A stretch of 64,000 nt of DNA from an uncultured Pseudanabaenaceae cyanobacterium (lineage in GTDB: Bacteria; Cyanobacteriota; Cyanobacteriia; PCC-9006; JAAUQQ01), in assembly GCA_938002085.1 (NCBI GenBank), contig CALLAT010000112.1:23688-87687 (forward strand), given 5' to 3'. This document shows, piece after piece, positions 54,590 to 63,130 of the stretch. Within the stretch, counting starts at the first letter, position 1; every line of letters begins with the position of its first letter. Below the pieces are notes generated by a model. The model saw only the letters and a list, made by a program, of their open reading frames with translations, was not told where the DNA came from and did no database searches. Both the position numbers and the translations under genes were made by a program.

Positions 54590-55239
54590 GTCCCACCTCC
54601 CAAAAACTCACTTTTCAAATCGGGGCTAGGGGCCGTTTCTAATTGAGCCTCAACCACAATTTCTGGAACGGTCTGCACGGGCAGCATCGGCGGCTGGTCT
54701 AAGTTGTCGTACAGGAAACCCGTGGAAATGGAGCGATGGTCATGGTAGTTATGACAGCCTGCGGTCCAGCAACCATCCGCCGTAAAGCCCTCGTGGCTGG
54801 TCATTTCACCCGTGATGATGCCCTCGTGGCAAGCCATGCAAAGGTCTGGCTGGAGATGAACGCCCCGGCCATACATTTTCACATGCTCGCCATGGCAGGC
54901 TGTACAGGTCAGAGCATCCAGCTTTTCTAGCTTCTCGGCCCAGCGAATATCGCGAAACTTCTTGTCACCATGGATATCTTGTTCTAGCTCTGCTTCATGG
55001 CAACGGTTGCAGGTTTCATTGGAGACTTTTTTGAACCCCTCGTGGCAGGAAGCACAACTGGCTTCAAAGCCTAAATGACCTTCAGAGGTGACGCCCGGCA
55101 GAAAGATTGCTTTTTGCTCCGTCGCCATCGTCATGGTGGCAACTAGCCAAACTAGAAGAAAGACAACTGCTCCTCCAATGATGGTTTTGATATTAATGAA
55201 GGACTTGAGCCCTCGACCTTTTCCCGATCTAGAAGCCAT
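54586..55239 (-). CDS. Membrane-anchored five-heme cytochrome with one CX4CH site
   Basis: A 217-residue protein with one N-terminal TM (residues 19-40) and a haem domain facing outward. Sites are Cys62-His66 (CASCH), 77-81 (CNRCH), 112-116 (CTACH), 134-138 (CMACH) and a fifth, CWTAGCH (Cys157...Cys162-His163), of the CX4CH type known from cytochrome c3. The sequence pattern (FLPGVTSEGH, LEKLDALTCTACHGEH, GCHNYHDHR) recalls proteobacterial cytochrome c3-family proteins (recalled). The last 40 residues are Pro/Glu-rich. It is a plausible NapC/NrfH-like link from membrane to soluble cytochrome, without real homology shown. Confidence 0.9.
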   Translation of the reverse strand: MASRSGKGRGLKSFINIKTIIGGAVVFLLVWLVATMTMATEQKAIFLPGVTSEGHLGFEASCASCHEGFKKVSNETCNRCHEAELEQDIHGDKKFRDIRWAEKLEKLDALTCTACHGEHVKMYGRGVHLQPDLCMACHEGIITGEMTSHEGFTADGCWTAGCHNYHDHRSISTGFLYDNLDQPPMLPVQTVPEIVVEAQLETAPSPDLKSEFLGGGT

Positions 55240-55514
55240 TGAAGAGAGTCATCGAAGATAAAAGATAAACGCGATCGCCCTATTCCCGCTATGGCTAAAC
55301 TGCATGAGAAAGCAGAATGGCTCTAGTCAAAAGACTGGATATACTAGGCGCTTTCTAGCTCTAAAGCCTAGGTCTAGGACTTGCCTGAACCTAGGGAAAA
55401 TCAGCGAGTTAAAAACTGCTGAAATCATCTTGAATACTGTGGAATTCTGTCTTGAATAAATGAGAAATACGCTTCTGTGGATATCGCCCATTGATTCAAT
55501 AAATGATTCAGTCT

Positions 55515-56612
55515 CTAGAGCAGAATGAACAAGAAAATCACTGCAACGAGTCCTACAACACCACCTGCTACAGGCAACACTGGAAAGTTAGAACTTTCCT
55601 CCTGACTCACCTCACTATGCATTGGCCCCCCACTGGGGGTAGCAGGCTCAGGAGCTGGAGGCGTCACATTGGGCAAGCTTGGCTCAGCCGGAGCAGCCGG
55701 AGCCGCAGACTCTAACTGAACGTCTTGTTGAGAGTAATCAGCCCCTTCCAGCATCAATGCCGTAATGGCTCCGTAGGCCTCCACCCAAGCGTTCTTGGTG
55801 GTTTCGGTCCAGTCCGCGCCTAGATACTGTTCAAAGGTTTTGAGCAAGCTATTACCCACCAACGGATAGTGCTCTGGCAAAGCGCCATATTTGACATGGC
55901 GAGCCCCCAACCCGCCCAAGGCCTTGCTTAAAACCTCTGGCTTGCGAAGGTTCTCCACGACCATGACGAGGCCGCCCTTAAGCATTTGCCCCTGGCTCTT
56001 CATATTGGTGTGTTCAAACAGAGGCTTCGCTGCTGGATAGTCCGTGAAGAGGTTGTCATAAAAGCTCATCACAAACTCATCAGCTTGGGGAGCAACCTTC
56101 CCAAAGCTTTCTTCTAAAAGGCTTACATTAAGCCCGGCTTCTTCTTCAGATTCTGAAGGCGTCTCTGCAGGTACCGGAGCGTTGTCTAGATCTACCTCGG
56201 AGCTGCTGTAGTCAGCCCCTTCCAGCATGAGAGCGGTGATGGCTCCGTAAGCCTCAACCCAGGCTGTCTTTGTTTCCTCCGTCCAATCCTCTTTTAGATA
56301 CTGTTCAAAGGTTTTGAGCAAGCTATTGCCCACCAATGGATAGTGCTCAGGTAAGGCCCCATATTTGACATGGCGAGCCCCCAATCCGCCTAACGCCTTG
56401 CTCAAAACATCGGGATTGTTGAGGTTCTCCATCACCATGACAAGCCCCCCTTTGAGCATTTGCCCCTGCTTTTTCATATCACTGTGCTCAAACAGTGGCT
56501 TAGCAGCGGGGTAATCGGTGAAGAGATTGTCGTAGAAGCTCATGACAAAATCATCAGCTTGGGGGGCGACTTTGCCAAAACTCTGCTCTAGCAAATCAAC
56601 TTGCAACGACAT
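55515..56612 (-). CDS. Tandem (two-domain) globin with C-terminal membrane anchor
   Basis: A 365-residue protein. Two single-domain-haemoglobin (Vgb/flavohaemoglobin-like) modules span about 1-136 and 161-294 and are nearly identical (SFGKVAPQAD, FYDNLFTDYPAAKPLFEH, GGLGARHVKYGALPEHYP in both). The proximal His is His81 and His239. An acidic linker of about 25 residues joins them; a Pro/Ala-rich segment and a C-terminal TM (about 343-365, VLPVAGGVVGLVAVIFLF) follow. There is no signal peptide, so the globins probably sit on the cytoplasmic face as a tail-anchored protein. The near identity shows a recent internal duplication. O2 binding or NO dioxygenation is possible; no reductase domain is fused. 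Confidence 0.93.
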   Translation of the reverse strand: MSLQVDLLEQSFGKVAPQADDFVMSFYDNLFTDYPAAKPLFEHSDMKKQGQMLKGGLVMVMENLNNPDVLSKALGGLGARHVKYGALPEHYPLVGNSLLKTFEQYLKEDWTEETKTAWVEAYGAITALMLEGADYSSSEVDLDNAPVPAETPSESEEEAGLNVSLLEESFGKVAPQADEFVMSFYDNLFTDYPAAKPLFEHTNMKSQGQMLKGGLVMVVENLRKPEVLSKALGGLGARHVKYGALPEHYPLVGNSLLKTFEQYLGADWTETTKNAWVEAYGAITALMLEGADYSQQDVQLESAAPAAPAEPSLPNVTPPAPEPATPSGGPMHSEVSQEESSNFPVLPVAGGVVGLVAVIFLFILL

Positions 56613-57132
56613 AAATAACCCCTCGTTTGGCTCAGAAAATGGTTCTACAGTAAAAAGTCAATTCTCTTCCTCAAACAAATCTATAAGGCAGATTCAATCA
56701 ACATAAGTGAACTTCTATCCACTCTTAATGCTGCTGAAAATTAACATCTGCAATAAAACCTGTTGGCTAGATTTAATAGACTGAATCTGAAGAGCTATCT
56801 CTAAAAAAGAGTGCTTTGAGCTTTCAGATATAGCTCTAATCTTCTTAGCCGTGAAGAAGGAAATCTACTGCTTGGGATAGAGGTTATGAGAAATGATTCG
56901 TTGAAATGGTGTAAGAAAATACCTATTAGAGCCAATTATGATGTCGATGCATCGAATCGATGATAGACCTGTATTCAGTCGAATGAACGGTATTTTAGTT
57001 CGCGTAATGGTCGATACTTTTTATTTTTAATTCCTGTCATCCTTGCTACTAAAAATATGATTTGGGCTTGTTTGTAGCGAAGATTACTTTGCTGAACTCT
57101 AGTGAGTCTTGTCGTTCTCAATTCCTTCTCTA
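56613..57132. other. 520-bp AT-rich region upstream of the globin gene
   Basis: No coding-like frame or RNA is seen. A palindrome-rich stretch lies near 56940-56965 (ATGATGTCGATGCATCGAATCGATGAT). GTAAGAAAATAC near 56910 is not an NtcA box, as the spacing is six, not eight. It should hold the globin promoter and the 3' flank of xseB. Confidence 0.45.
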
Positions 57133-57366
57133 CTAATCCTCTAGCGTTTCAATCAGCAGTTCTACTTGCGCTTGTTTCTCTTGCAGGAATTGCTCGCACT
57201 GACCTAAAGATTGGACGGCTTGCTGGAACTGTTCAAAGACTTCGCCCAATTCCAGTTCTCCTGTTTCTAGTCGATCCACGATCGCCTCCACCTGCTCCAC
57301 TGCCGATTCATATTTCCAATCCTCTGGGAGTGCATTGGATTTAGCTGCTTTCTTACGGGGGGCCAT
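57133..57366 (-). CDS. xseB: Exodeoxyribonuclease VII small subunit
   Basis: A 77-residue helical protein with the XseB core WKYESAVEQVEAIVDRLETGELELGEVFEQF and a coiled C-terminal helix. Several copies wrap the large subunit to make the single-strand-specific exonuclease used in DNA repair. It follows xseA by 80 bp on the same strand. The MAPRKKAAKSN basic N-terminus is slightly extended but ordinary. Confidence 0.93.
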   Translation of the reverse strand: MAPRKKAAKSNALPEDWKYESAVEQVEAIVDRLETGELELGEVFEQFQQAVQSLGQCEQFLQEKQAQVELLIETLED

Positions 57367-57446
57367 AACTGAAAACCTTTATAGAGAGCGAATGAGAGGG
57401 GTGAGAAGTCTTATTTGGGAGCCTTTTCTAGAGGCGGCGGCATGGG

Positions 57447-58691
57447 CTAGGGCTCAGGGGTGACTTCAGTGACCTGGGCTTGAACACTGCCTTGCCCCAA
57501 TTGCACTGCGATCGCATCACCCGGCTTAAGGTCACCAGCATTACGAATTACTCGACCTGATTTCTCAGCTCGCACCAGGGCATAGCCCCGCTTCAACACT
57601 CGATGCGGGTCCAGAGCATCTAGGGTTTGGCGCAGGGCCAGCTGATGCTGTTGGGCCTGGTCCAAGCGTTGGTGCAGGGATTGGAGCAGGCGCTGTTTGA
57701 GCCAGCGCTGTTGTTCCTGTTCCCGTTCAAGCTGGCGGGTGATGCTGTAGCGCTGGAGTCGCTGCTGGAGAGCGGTGAGGCGATCGCCATTGGTCTCCAA
57801 CTGCCACATCACGGCCTGGTGCAGTCGCAGCTTCAGCTCCTGGTGATTCTCCCAAAGGTCCTCTAGCATCGGCACCGCCATAGCGGCAGCGGCGGTGGGG
57901 GTATGGGCATAGCCATCGGCAGCCAAGTCAGCCAGGGATTCGTCTCGCTCATGGCCAATGCCGGAAATGATGGGGATGGGGCAATCGGCGATCGCCCGCA
58001 CCACTTGTTCTTCGTTGAAACAAGCTAAGTCTTCTGCTGCCCCGCCGCCCCGAGCCAAAATAATCACCTCAGCCCGCCCATCGGCCGCGACCCGCTCCAA
58101 TGCCTTGGCGATGCTAGCCGGAGCCGTTTGCCCCTGCACCGTCGCTGGAGAGAAGAGCACTTTCAGGCCGGGATAATGATGGAGCAGCGTCTTTTGGATA
58201 TCGCCCCAGGCTGCTGCTTTCTGAGAAGTCACCACCGCCACCGTGCGAGGATGCAGCGGCAGCGGCAGCTTGTACTCCGGGTCAAACAGGCCCTCCGCTT
58301 GCAAGCGCCGCTGGAGCTGCCGGAAGCGCAGAGCCAGCAGCCCATCGCCCCCAGGCAGGCATTGCCACACCGTCAGCTGATACTGACTGCGCTGGGTATA
58401 GACCTTGACTTGCCCCAAGACAATGACCTGGTCGCCCGGCTGAGGCAAAGCAGCCACCTTGGCCTGCTGACTCTTCCAGATCACGCAGTTGAGCGATGCG
58501 CCGGTTTCGGGGTCTTGCAGCGTAAAGAAAAGCCCTTTCGGGTGGTTGTTGGCACTGGAAACCTCGCCCACCACCCAAATTTGATGGAGCTGGTCATTCT
58601 GTTCCAGCAACGCCTTGATATAGTCGGTGACCCCAGCAACGGAGACTGCGGTGTCGGGGAATGCCTGGGAGGTTCGGGCGGCCATGGGCAA
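57447..58691 (-). CDS. xseA: Exodeoxyribonuclease VII large subunit
   Basis: A 414-residue protein. The N-terminal OB-fold (IWVVGEVSSANNHPKGLFFTLQD) binds single-stranded DNA. The nuclease core contains AVVTSQKAAAWGDI, EVIILARGGGAAEDLACFNEE and GIGHERDESLADLAADGYAHTP. A long coiled coil (about 260-360) and a short C-terminal beta domain complete it. MPMAARTSQ allows a start two codons later. It forms an operon with xseB. Confidence 0.95.
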   Translation of the reverse strand: MPMAARTSQAFPDTAVSVAGVTDYIKALLEQNDQLHQIWVVGEVSSANNHPKGLFFTLQDPETGASLNCVIWKSQQAKVAALPQPGDQVIVLGQVKVYTQRSQYQLTVWQCLPGGDGLLALRFRQLQRRLQAEGLFDPEYKLPLPLHPRTVAVVTSQKAAAWGDIQKTLLHHYPGLKVLFSPATVQGQTAPASIAKALERVAADGRAEVIILARGGGAAEDLACFNEEQVVRAIADCPIPIISGIGHERDESLADLAADGYAHTPTAAAAMAVPMLEDLWENHQELKLRLHQAVMWQLETNGDRLTALQQRLQRYSITRQLEREQEQQRWLKQRLLQSLHQRLDQAQQHQLALRQTLDALDPHRVLKRGYALVRAEKSGRVIRNAGDLKPGDAIAVQLGQGSVQAQVTEVTPEP

Positions 58692-59078
58692 GGCTGAGTG
58701 AGAGCGATCGCTTTCTATCCTCCCACAGCGATATCTCGTCGGTTGTTACGACGTTCTCTATGGAGAAGTCGCTTCTGTAAAAATGTCTTTATAGTACGTG
58801 CGAACTTAAGTACTTCCGTTCTATACTGTCTCCGGGAGCAACATAAACCACGAAGCCATTGATAGCTCTACATTAGTGGCTTTGCCATTCTCTCCAAAAG
58901 AGAATGATTCATCCGGTTGTTGCTCTACTCTGGAAGCTTGACTTCTTTTTCGATGCTGTTGAACCAGCAGCTCTCCGCATCTAGCCTCTATTTTGCGCTC
59001 GCCGCTCGATAGAATTAACAGGTTCCCTCAGCATCGATGGGCACCTCTCCGAACTCCCTTAATTAGAAGAAATCGCCC
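58692..59078. other. recA upstream region
   Basis: This 387-bp divergent region between xseA and recA carries the LexA box and -10 element listed separately. About 250 bp lie between the -10 element and the recA start, so the recA leader is long; no riboswitch-like structure was recognised in it. Confidence 0.5.
58809..58827 (+). promoter_or_regulatory. Probable LexA box overlapping a recA -10 element
   Basis: AGTACTTCCGTTCT fits the cyanobacterial LexA consensus AGTACNNNNGTTCT described for Nostoc-type SOS boxes, and TATACT (58822-58827) directly follows as a good -10 hexamer. The overlap would let LexA block RNA polymerase. The -35 is poor. Position relative to recA fits, but whether LexA controls recA in this organism is not shown. 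Confidence 0.6.
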
Positions 59079-60248
59079 ATGGCACCTAAGACAGACCAGG
59101 AAGCTAAACAGCGCGCCCAAGCCCTTGACCTGGTTCTCAATAATATTGAGCGTAACTTTGGCAAGGGCTCCATCATGCGCCTCGGTGATGCGGCTCGCAT
59201 GAAGGTAGAGACTACTCCCACAGGTGCGCTTACCCTTGACCTGGCTCTGGGCGGCGGTATCCCTAAGGGCCGTGTGGTTGAAATTTACGGACCAGAAAGC
59301 TCTGGTAAGACTACGTTGGCGCTTCATGCGATCGCCGAGGTCCAAAAAACAGGCGGTGTTGCAGCGTTTGTAGATGCTGAACACGCACTTGACCCGGTCT
59401 ATGCCGCTGCCCTGGGCGTCAATATCCAAGACCTCCTCGTCTCCCAGCCCGATACGGGAGAAATGGGTCTTGAGGTCGTTGACCAACTGATCCGCTCTAC
59501 CGCAGTAGACATCATTGTTGTTGATTCCGTTGCTGCTCTCACCCCCCGCGTGGAAATCGAAGGGGAAATGGGTGACATGCAAGTGGGCACCCAAGCTCGC
59601 TTGATGAGCAAGGCCCTGCGTAAGATCACCGGCAACATCGGCAAATCTGGCTGTACGGTCATCTTCCTCAACCAGTTGCGCCTCAAAATCGGCGTCACCT
59701 ACGGCAACCCTGAGACCACGACGGGTGGTAACGCTCTCAAGTTCTACGCCTCCGTTCGCCTAGACATTCGACGTATTCAGACTCTGAAGAAAGGCAATCA
59801 GGAATTTGGCATTCGCGTGAAAGTCAAAGTGGCCAAGAACAAAGTTGCTCCTCCTTTCCGCATTGCAGAATTCGATATCCTCTTCGGCCGAGGGATTTCC
59901 ACCCTGGGCTGTATGCTCGACCTCGCCGAAGAAACAGGCATCGTCATTCGCAAAGGCGCTTGGTATAGCTACCAGGGCGACAACATTGGCCAGGGCCGCG
60001 ACAATACGATCATCTACTTTGAGGAGAATGCTGCGATCGCCCAGGATATCGAGACCCAAGTGCGCGCCAAGTTAGAAATGGGCGCAGAGGTCTCAGCTAA
60101 TACCGTGGGTCACCCCAATAGTGTTGAAGACCTAAAGGCTGAAGCGCCGGAAGGCATACTCGAAGCAGAGCCAACGCCTGAGGCTGCTACTGCAGCAACA
60201 GCAGCGGCTTCTACCAAGAAGAAGCGTGGCCGCTCTAAGTCCTCATAA
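59079..60248 (+). CDS. recA: Recombinase RecA
   Basis: A 389-residue RecA recombinase. The core has [20 protein letters not shown] (Walker A), [24 protein letters not shown] (Walker B), the [15 protein letters not shown]1/L2-flanking segment, [32 protein letters not shown] and the [12 protein letters not shown]-terminal domain. The tail is Ala/Glu-rich and ends with basic [10 protein letters not shown]. Catalyses strand exchange and activates SOS cleavage. It is preceded by a LexA-type box and followed by a strong terminator. Confidence 0.98.
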   Translation: MAPKTDQEAKQRAQALDLVLNNIERNFGKGSIMRLGDAARMKVETTPTGALTLDLALGGGIPKGRVVEIYGPESSGKTTLALHAIAEVQKTGGVAAFVDAEHALDPVYAAALGVNIQDLLVSQPDTGEMGLEVVDQLIRSTAVDIIVVDSVAALTPRVEIEGEMGDMQVGTQARLMSKALRKITGNIGKSGCTVIFLNQLRLKIGVTYGNPETTTGGNALKFYASVRLDIRRIQTLKKGNQEFGIRVKVKVAKNKVAPPFRIAEFDILFGRGISTLGCMLDLAEETGIVIRKGAWYSYQGDNIGQGRDNTIIYFEENAAIAQDIETQVRAKLEMGAEVSANTVGHPNSVEDLKAEAPEGILEAEPTPEAATAATAAASTKKKRGRSKSS

Positions 60249-60372
60249 TGTTTTGACAATAGATTATGCAAAATCCGATTGAGTGCCCCCGATTCCCATA
60301 AGTTGAGCTGTGAGGGCAAACCGCCGTTCGTCCATAGAAGAGTTGGGGAGACAGCAATTAGGATTTGGTCTT

Positions 60373-60428
60373 AGAGATCTAAAAACGGGGGTAAAGCATT
60401 CGCGCTTTACCCCCATTTTTAGATCTCT
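60373..60428. terminator. 25-bp stem terminator between recA and the FHA gene
   Basis: AGAGATCTAAAAACGGGGG continues into GTAAAGC, a six-base loop and the matching arm, with one mismatch; TTTTT in the right arm follows the GC-rich core. It lies between convergent genes and can end both transcripts. Confidence 0.88.
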
Positions 60429-60445
60429 TGTTGAAATAACAACGC

Positions 60446-61318
60446 CTAGGGCATGTTCTTCAGGCGCTTTAATAGCCTGGCTTGGCGATCGCTCTGTTCC
60501 GGTTTCGACGTGTTTCCCGATGTAGACTTCTGGACTGGAATTTCTCCTCTTAAAAAGACCATCGTGTCATCGCTAGGCGTTGCCTTTTGTTCAGTCTGTT
60601 CTGGCTCGGCAAACAATTGCGGCGTAACGGGGTCAGGTTCTCTACCTAGCTTCTCAAGGACTCCCTCAGGGAGTTGTGGAAGATTTTGAGGCTCAGATTG
60701 TTCAAAAAACAAAATTGTCAAGCTGCCTAGGCGAATGCGATCGCCTTCCTTCAAAGGCTTGCGGTGGCGTACCGCTTCTCCGTTAACAAAAGATCCGTTT
60801 GTACTCCCCAAGTCCACTAGCTCGAAGCCTTGGTCTGAAGAAAATTGAATTGCCGCATGGTGACGAGATAGCCTAGCGTCCTCTAAACAGAGGCCAGACT
60901 CAGGAGCGCGGCCTATCAGCCAAATTTGCTCAGGCTGGAGTAGCGTTTGACTGCGATCGTCTAAAAGATTGGTGGTCAGGCTCGCATCATTATTACCAGT
61001 GCGATTACCAATGATGTAAAGCGGAACTTTCGCATTGGAAGCTTGACCTGTAGGCAGATTCTCTAAGGCGATCAGTTCATCCAATAGGGATGGATTGGTA
61101 TCGTATAACCTCTGAAATACCTGGTATAGCCCTAGCTTTTGTTCCAAGCTGGGAGTGCGCTGGGACTTGAGCAGTTGGGTCGTTTGTTGGAAAGGATTGG
61201 GACGAGACATGGAAGACGCTTGTGATGGCGAGCCTGTAGCAGAATGACGTCCCTGATTACCAGTGCGACTATCTCCCTTAGGGAAGGGTGGCCTGACTAG
61301 ATGACCTGGCTTAGTCAT
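60446..61318 (-). CDS. FHA domain protein
   Basis: A 290-residue cytosolic protein. Residues about 130-210 form a forkhead-associated domain with LIGRAPESGLCLEDARLSRHHAAIQF and LGSTNGSFVNGE, the conserved phosphothreonine-binding Arg, Ser, His and Asn included. The N-terminal 125 residues are partly low complexity with a helical LGLYQVFQRLYDTNPSLLDELIALE segment, and the C-terminal 80 residues look disordered. It should read Thr phosphorylation made by Ser/Thr kinases; the partner is unknown, and no kinase gene is adjacent. It is convergent with recA. Confidence 0.9.
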   Translation of the reverse strand: MTKPGHLVRPPFPKGDSRTGNQGRHSATGSPSQASSMSRPNPFQQTTQLLKSQRTPSLEQKLGLYQVFQRLYDTNPSLLDELIALENLPTGQASNAKVPLYIIGNRTGNNDASLTTNLLDDRSQTLLQPEQIWLIGRAPESGLCLEDARLSRHHAAIQFSSDQGFELVDLGSTNGSFVNGEAVRHRKPLKEGDRIRLGSLTILFFEQSEPQNLPQLPEGVLEKLGREPDPVTPQLFAEPEQTEQKATPSDDTMVFLRGEIPVQKSTSGNTSKPEQSDRQARLLKRLKNMP

Positions 61319-61623
61319 GACTTAATACCAGGATGCTGGATAACTACTATTTATTCCACTGATGGTTTCCACCATTATGGAAAGTTAATTTGTAGATGTG
61401 GTCAGAAAATATACTAAAGGTTGTCCGTGAGTAAAGATATTCTGTTCAATCTTTGAATATCAGAATCTAGCCATCATTGTAAATGATGGCCTAAAAGCTT
61501 GCTGTACATAGCTTCTCGCTCTTTCGTCGTTCTAGCTAGCCCCCTGTTTGAATTGAGGAATTGCAAATTGTAGCCGTGCCAATAGCAATGGCCTCTGAGC
61601 GATTTTATTGGGCCAACGAGAGC
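61319..61623. other. Intergenic region, no gene seen
   Basis: This 305-bp AT-rich stretch lies between the FHA and hydrolase genes. Apart from an AATCTAGCC-like stretch near 61465 I see nothing specific; it should hold the FHA promoter and the hydrolase terminator. Confidence 0.4.
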
Positions 61624-62505
61624 TTAGTAGCGCTTCAAAAACTGTGTTAGTTCACGATTGACAGTTTGAGGCGCTTCTTGGTTGATCCAATGACCGCACT
61701 GATCAACGAGCTTGAAACGACAAGGCCCAGAAATGAGTCTTTCCATGCCTTTTGCAAGGCGATGACTGAAAAGAGTGTCATCTTGTCCCCAAAGAATCAG
61801 CGTGGGGCGAGCGATGGAGCTAGGCGCCTTCGTGAGAAGCTGGCCGACATTACGGGGGGTGAGGAGCTGACGATAGTGACTTAGGGCTGCTCGGATTGCT
61901 CCTGGCTTTGCCAAGGCTGCTTCGTACAGCGCTGTATCTTCTTTGGAGAAGGCCCCCTTACGAACGGATTGTTGCTGGAACAAACCGCGCACAATGTTGG
62001 GTAAATTAGCCCGCACCATTAGCTCGGGAAGATTAGGGACTTGGGCTGCCCAGATATACCAACTGCGACCAAATTGTTCGAAATTACCGGCTGCCTCTTG
62101 GAGAAAGCGCTGGGGGTGAGGAGCGGAAAGTAAGGCTAAAGATTGAACACATTGGGGAACATTCTCAGCTAAGGACCAGGCAATGGAGCCTCCCCAGCCA
62201 TGGCCCACAATACGCGCCTTTTTGTAGCCTAAGGCTTTAATTAATCCTTGAATATCTCGGCTTAGATTTTCTAAGTCGTAGCCGCCGTGAGGCTTGTCTG
62301 AATCGTTGTAGCCTCTTAAGTCTGGCGCGACTACTTTAAAGTGCTTAGACAAAATCGGTAGCTGGTGGCGCCAGGAGTACCAAAACTCAAGGAATCCGTG
62401 GAGGAGAATCACTAGCTCACCTTCGCCTTGGGTGACGTAGTGGAGGCGGATATTGTTAGTCTCAACAAATTCGTGACGCCAAGGGAAGACGCTTACGTTG
62501 CTCAT
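61624..62505 (-). CDS. Alpha/beta hydrolase, epoxide-hydrolase-like, nucleophile Asp replaced by Gly
   Basis: A 293-residue alpha/beta-hydrolase: LVILLHGFLEFWYSWRHQLP with the HGF oxyanion loop, VVAPDLRGYNDSDKP, a cap domain (about 135-210), a late acid in WGQDDTLF and the base His in CGHWINQE. It is close to soluble epoxide hydrolases and haloalkane dehalogenases, whose nucleophile elbow is usually GHDWGG; here it reads IVGHGWGGSIAW with GGC (Gly103) at the nucleophile position, one base change from GAC. If the sequence is correct, ordinary ester-intermediate catalysis should be lost. No obvious operon partner. Confidence 0.88.
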   Translation of the reverse strand: MSNVSVFPWRHEFVETNNIRLHYVTQGEGELVILLHGFLEFWYSWRHQLPILSKHFKVVAPDLRGYNDSDKPHGGYDLENLSRDIQGLIKALGYKKARIVGHGWGGSIAWSLAENVPQCVQSLALLSAPHPQRFLQEAAGNFEQFGRSWYIWAAQVPNLPELMVRANLPNIVRGLFQQQSVRKGAFSKEDTALYEAALAKPGAIRAALSHYRQLLTPRNVGQLLTKAPSSIARPTLILWGQDDTLFSHRLAKGMERLISGPCRFKLVDQCGHWINQEAPQTVNRELTQFLKRY

Positions 62506-62791
62506 CTATGAATATAAATGTAGTGAGCCCACGCTTTTATCTTTGGACCAAGGTTGAAAACGACCTTGGAGACCAGTGCCACCCTACTTAGTATGTATAG
62601 GTGCAAGGTCTATTGCCAGGGGCTCTTGAATGGGTGACGGCTTGAGATTGGGGCAGGGTGCTCTTTCTTCTAAAGTTCAGTTTGCCCACTTCGGTGCATA
62701 AAACTAAGGCTATGCCGCCCTCTATTGCTTCCGCCTTCTATTGACTTTAACTCAGAGCTTGTTAGAGAAATCAGCTCTAAGACTGCAGTCT

Positions 62792-63130
62792 TTAACGACT
62801 GCGCAGCAACTCGCAATCCGCTGGACTCACTTTGAATTTAACGAGGCTGGCTAGTTCATGGAGCTGGCTAATCGCTTCAGAGCCTTCTAGCTTCATTAGT
62901 TCGCGATCGTCACGCATCTCTGTCCAAGTAATGCCGTAGTCAGAGACGAGGAAGCGGATGAGATGGCCCTCAGCAAGGCTCACCATAAATGAGGCGCTAT
63001 TACGCTCGCCACCGCAGGTATAGCAGGATGAAGAATAACCTTGATTCTCCAGAGTCTGAGCCAGAGCCTGGAGGCTCATGACGAGGTCTTGGACAAACTG
63101 GCTATGTTGAAAGGCTAGTCGGTTGAACAC
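62792..63130 (-). CDS. Small conserved cyanobacterial protein with CxxC motif
   Basis: A 112-residue protein starting at a GTG with GGAGGAG seven bases upstream, a strong ribosome binding site that decides the start. It has SSSCYTCGGERNSASFMVSLAEGHLIRFLVSDYGITWTEMRD; the CYTCGG pair could bind metal or be redox-active. I do not recognise a named family. It has no signal or TM segment and is a single gene. Confidence 0.7.
   Translation of the reverse strand: MFNRLAFQHSQFVQDLVMSLQALAQTLENQGYSSSCYTCGGERNSASFMVSLAEGHLIRFLVSDYGITWTEMRDDRELMKLEGSEAISQLHELASLVKFKVSPADCELLRSR

Noticed and set aside
56905-56925. Possible NtcA site upstream of the globin gene
   Set aside because: GTA and TAC are separated by six bases, not the required eight.
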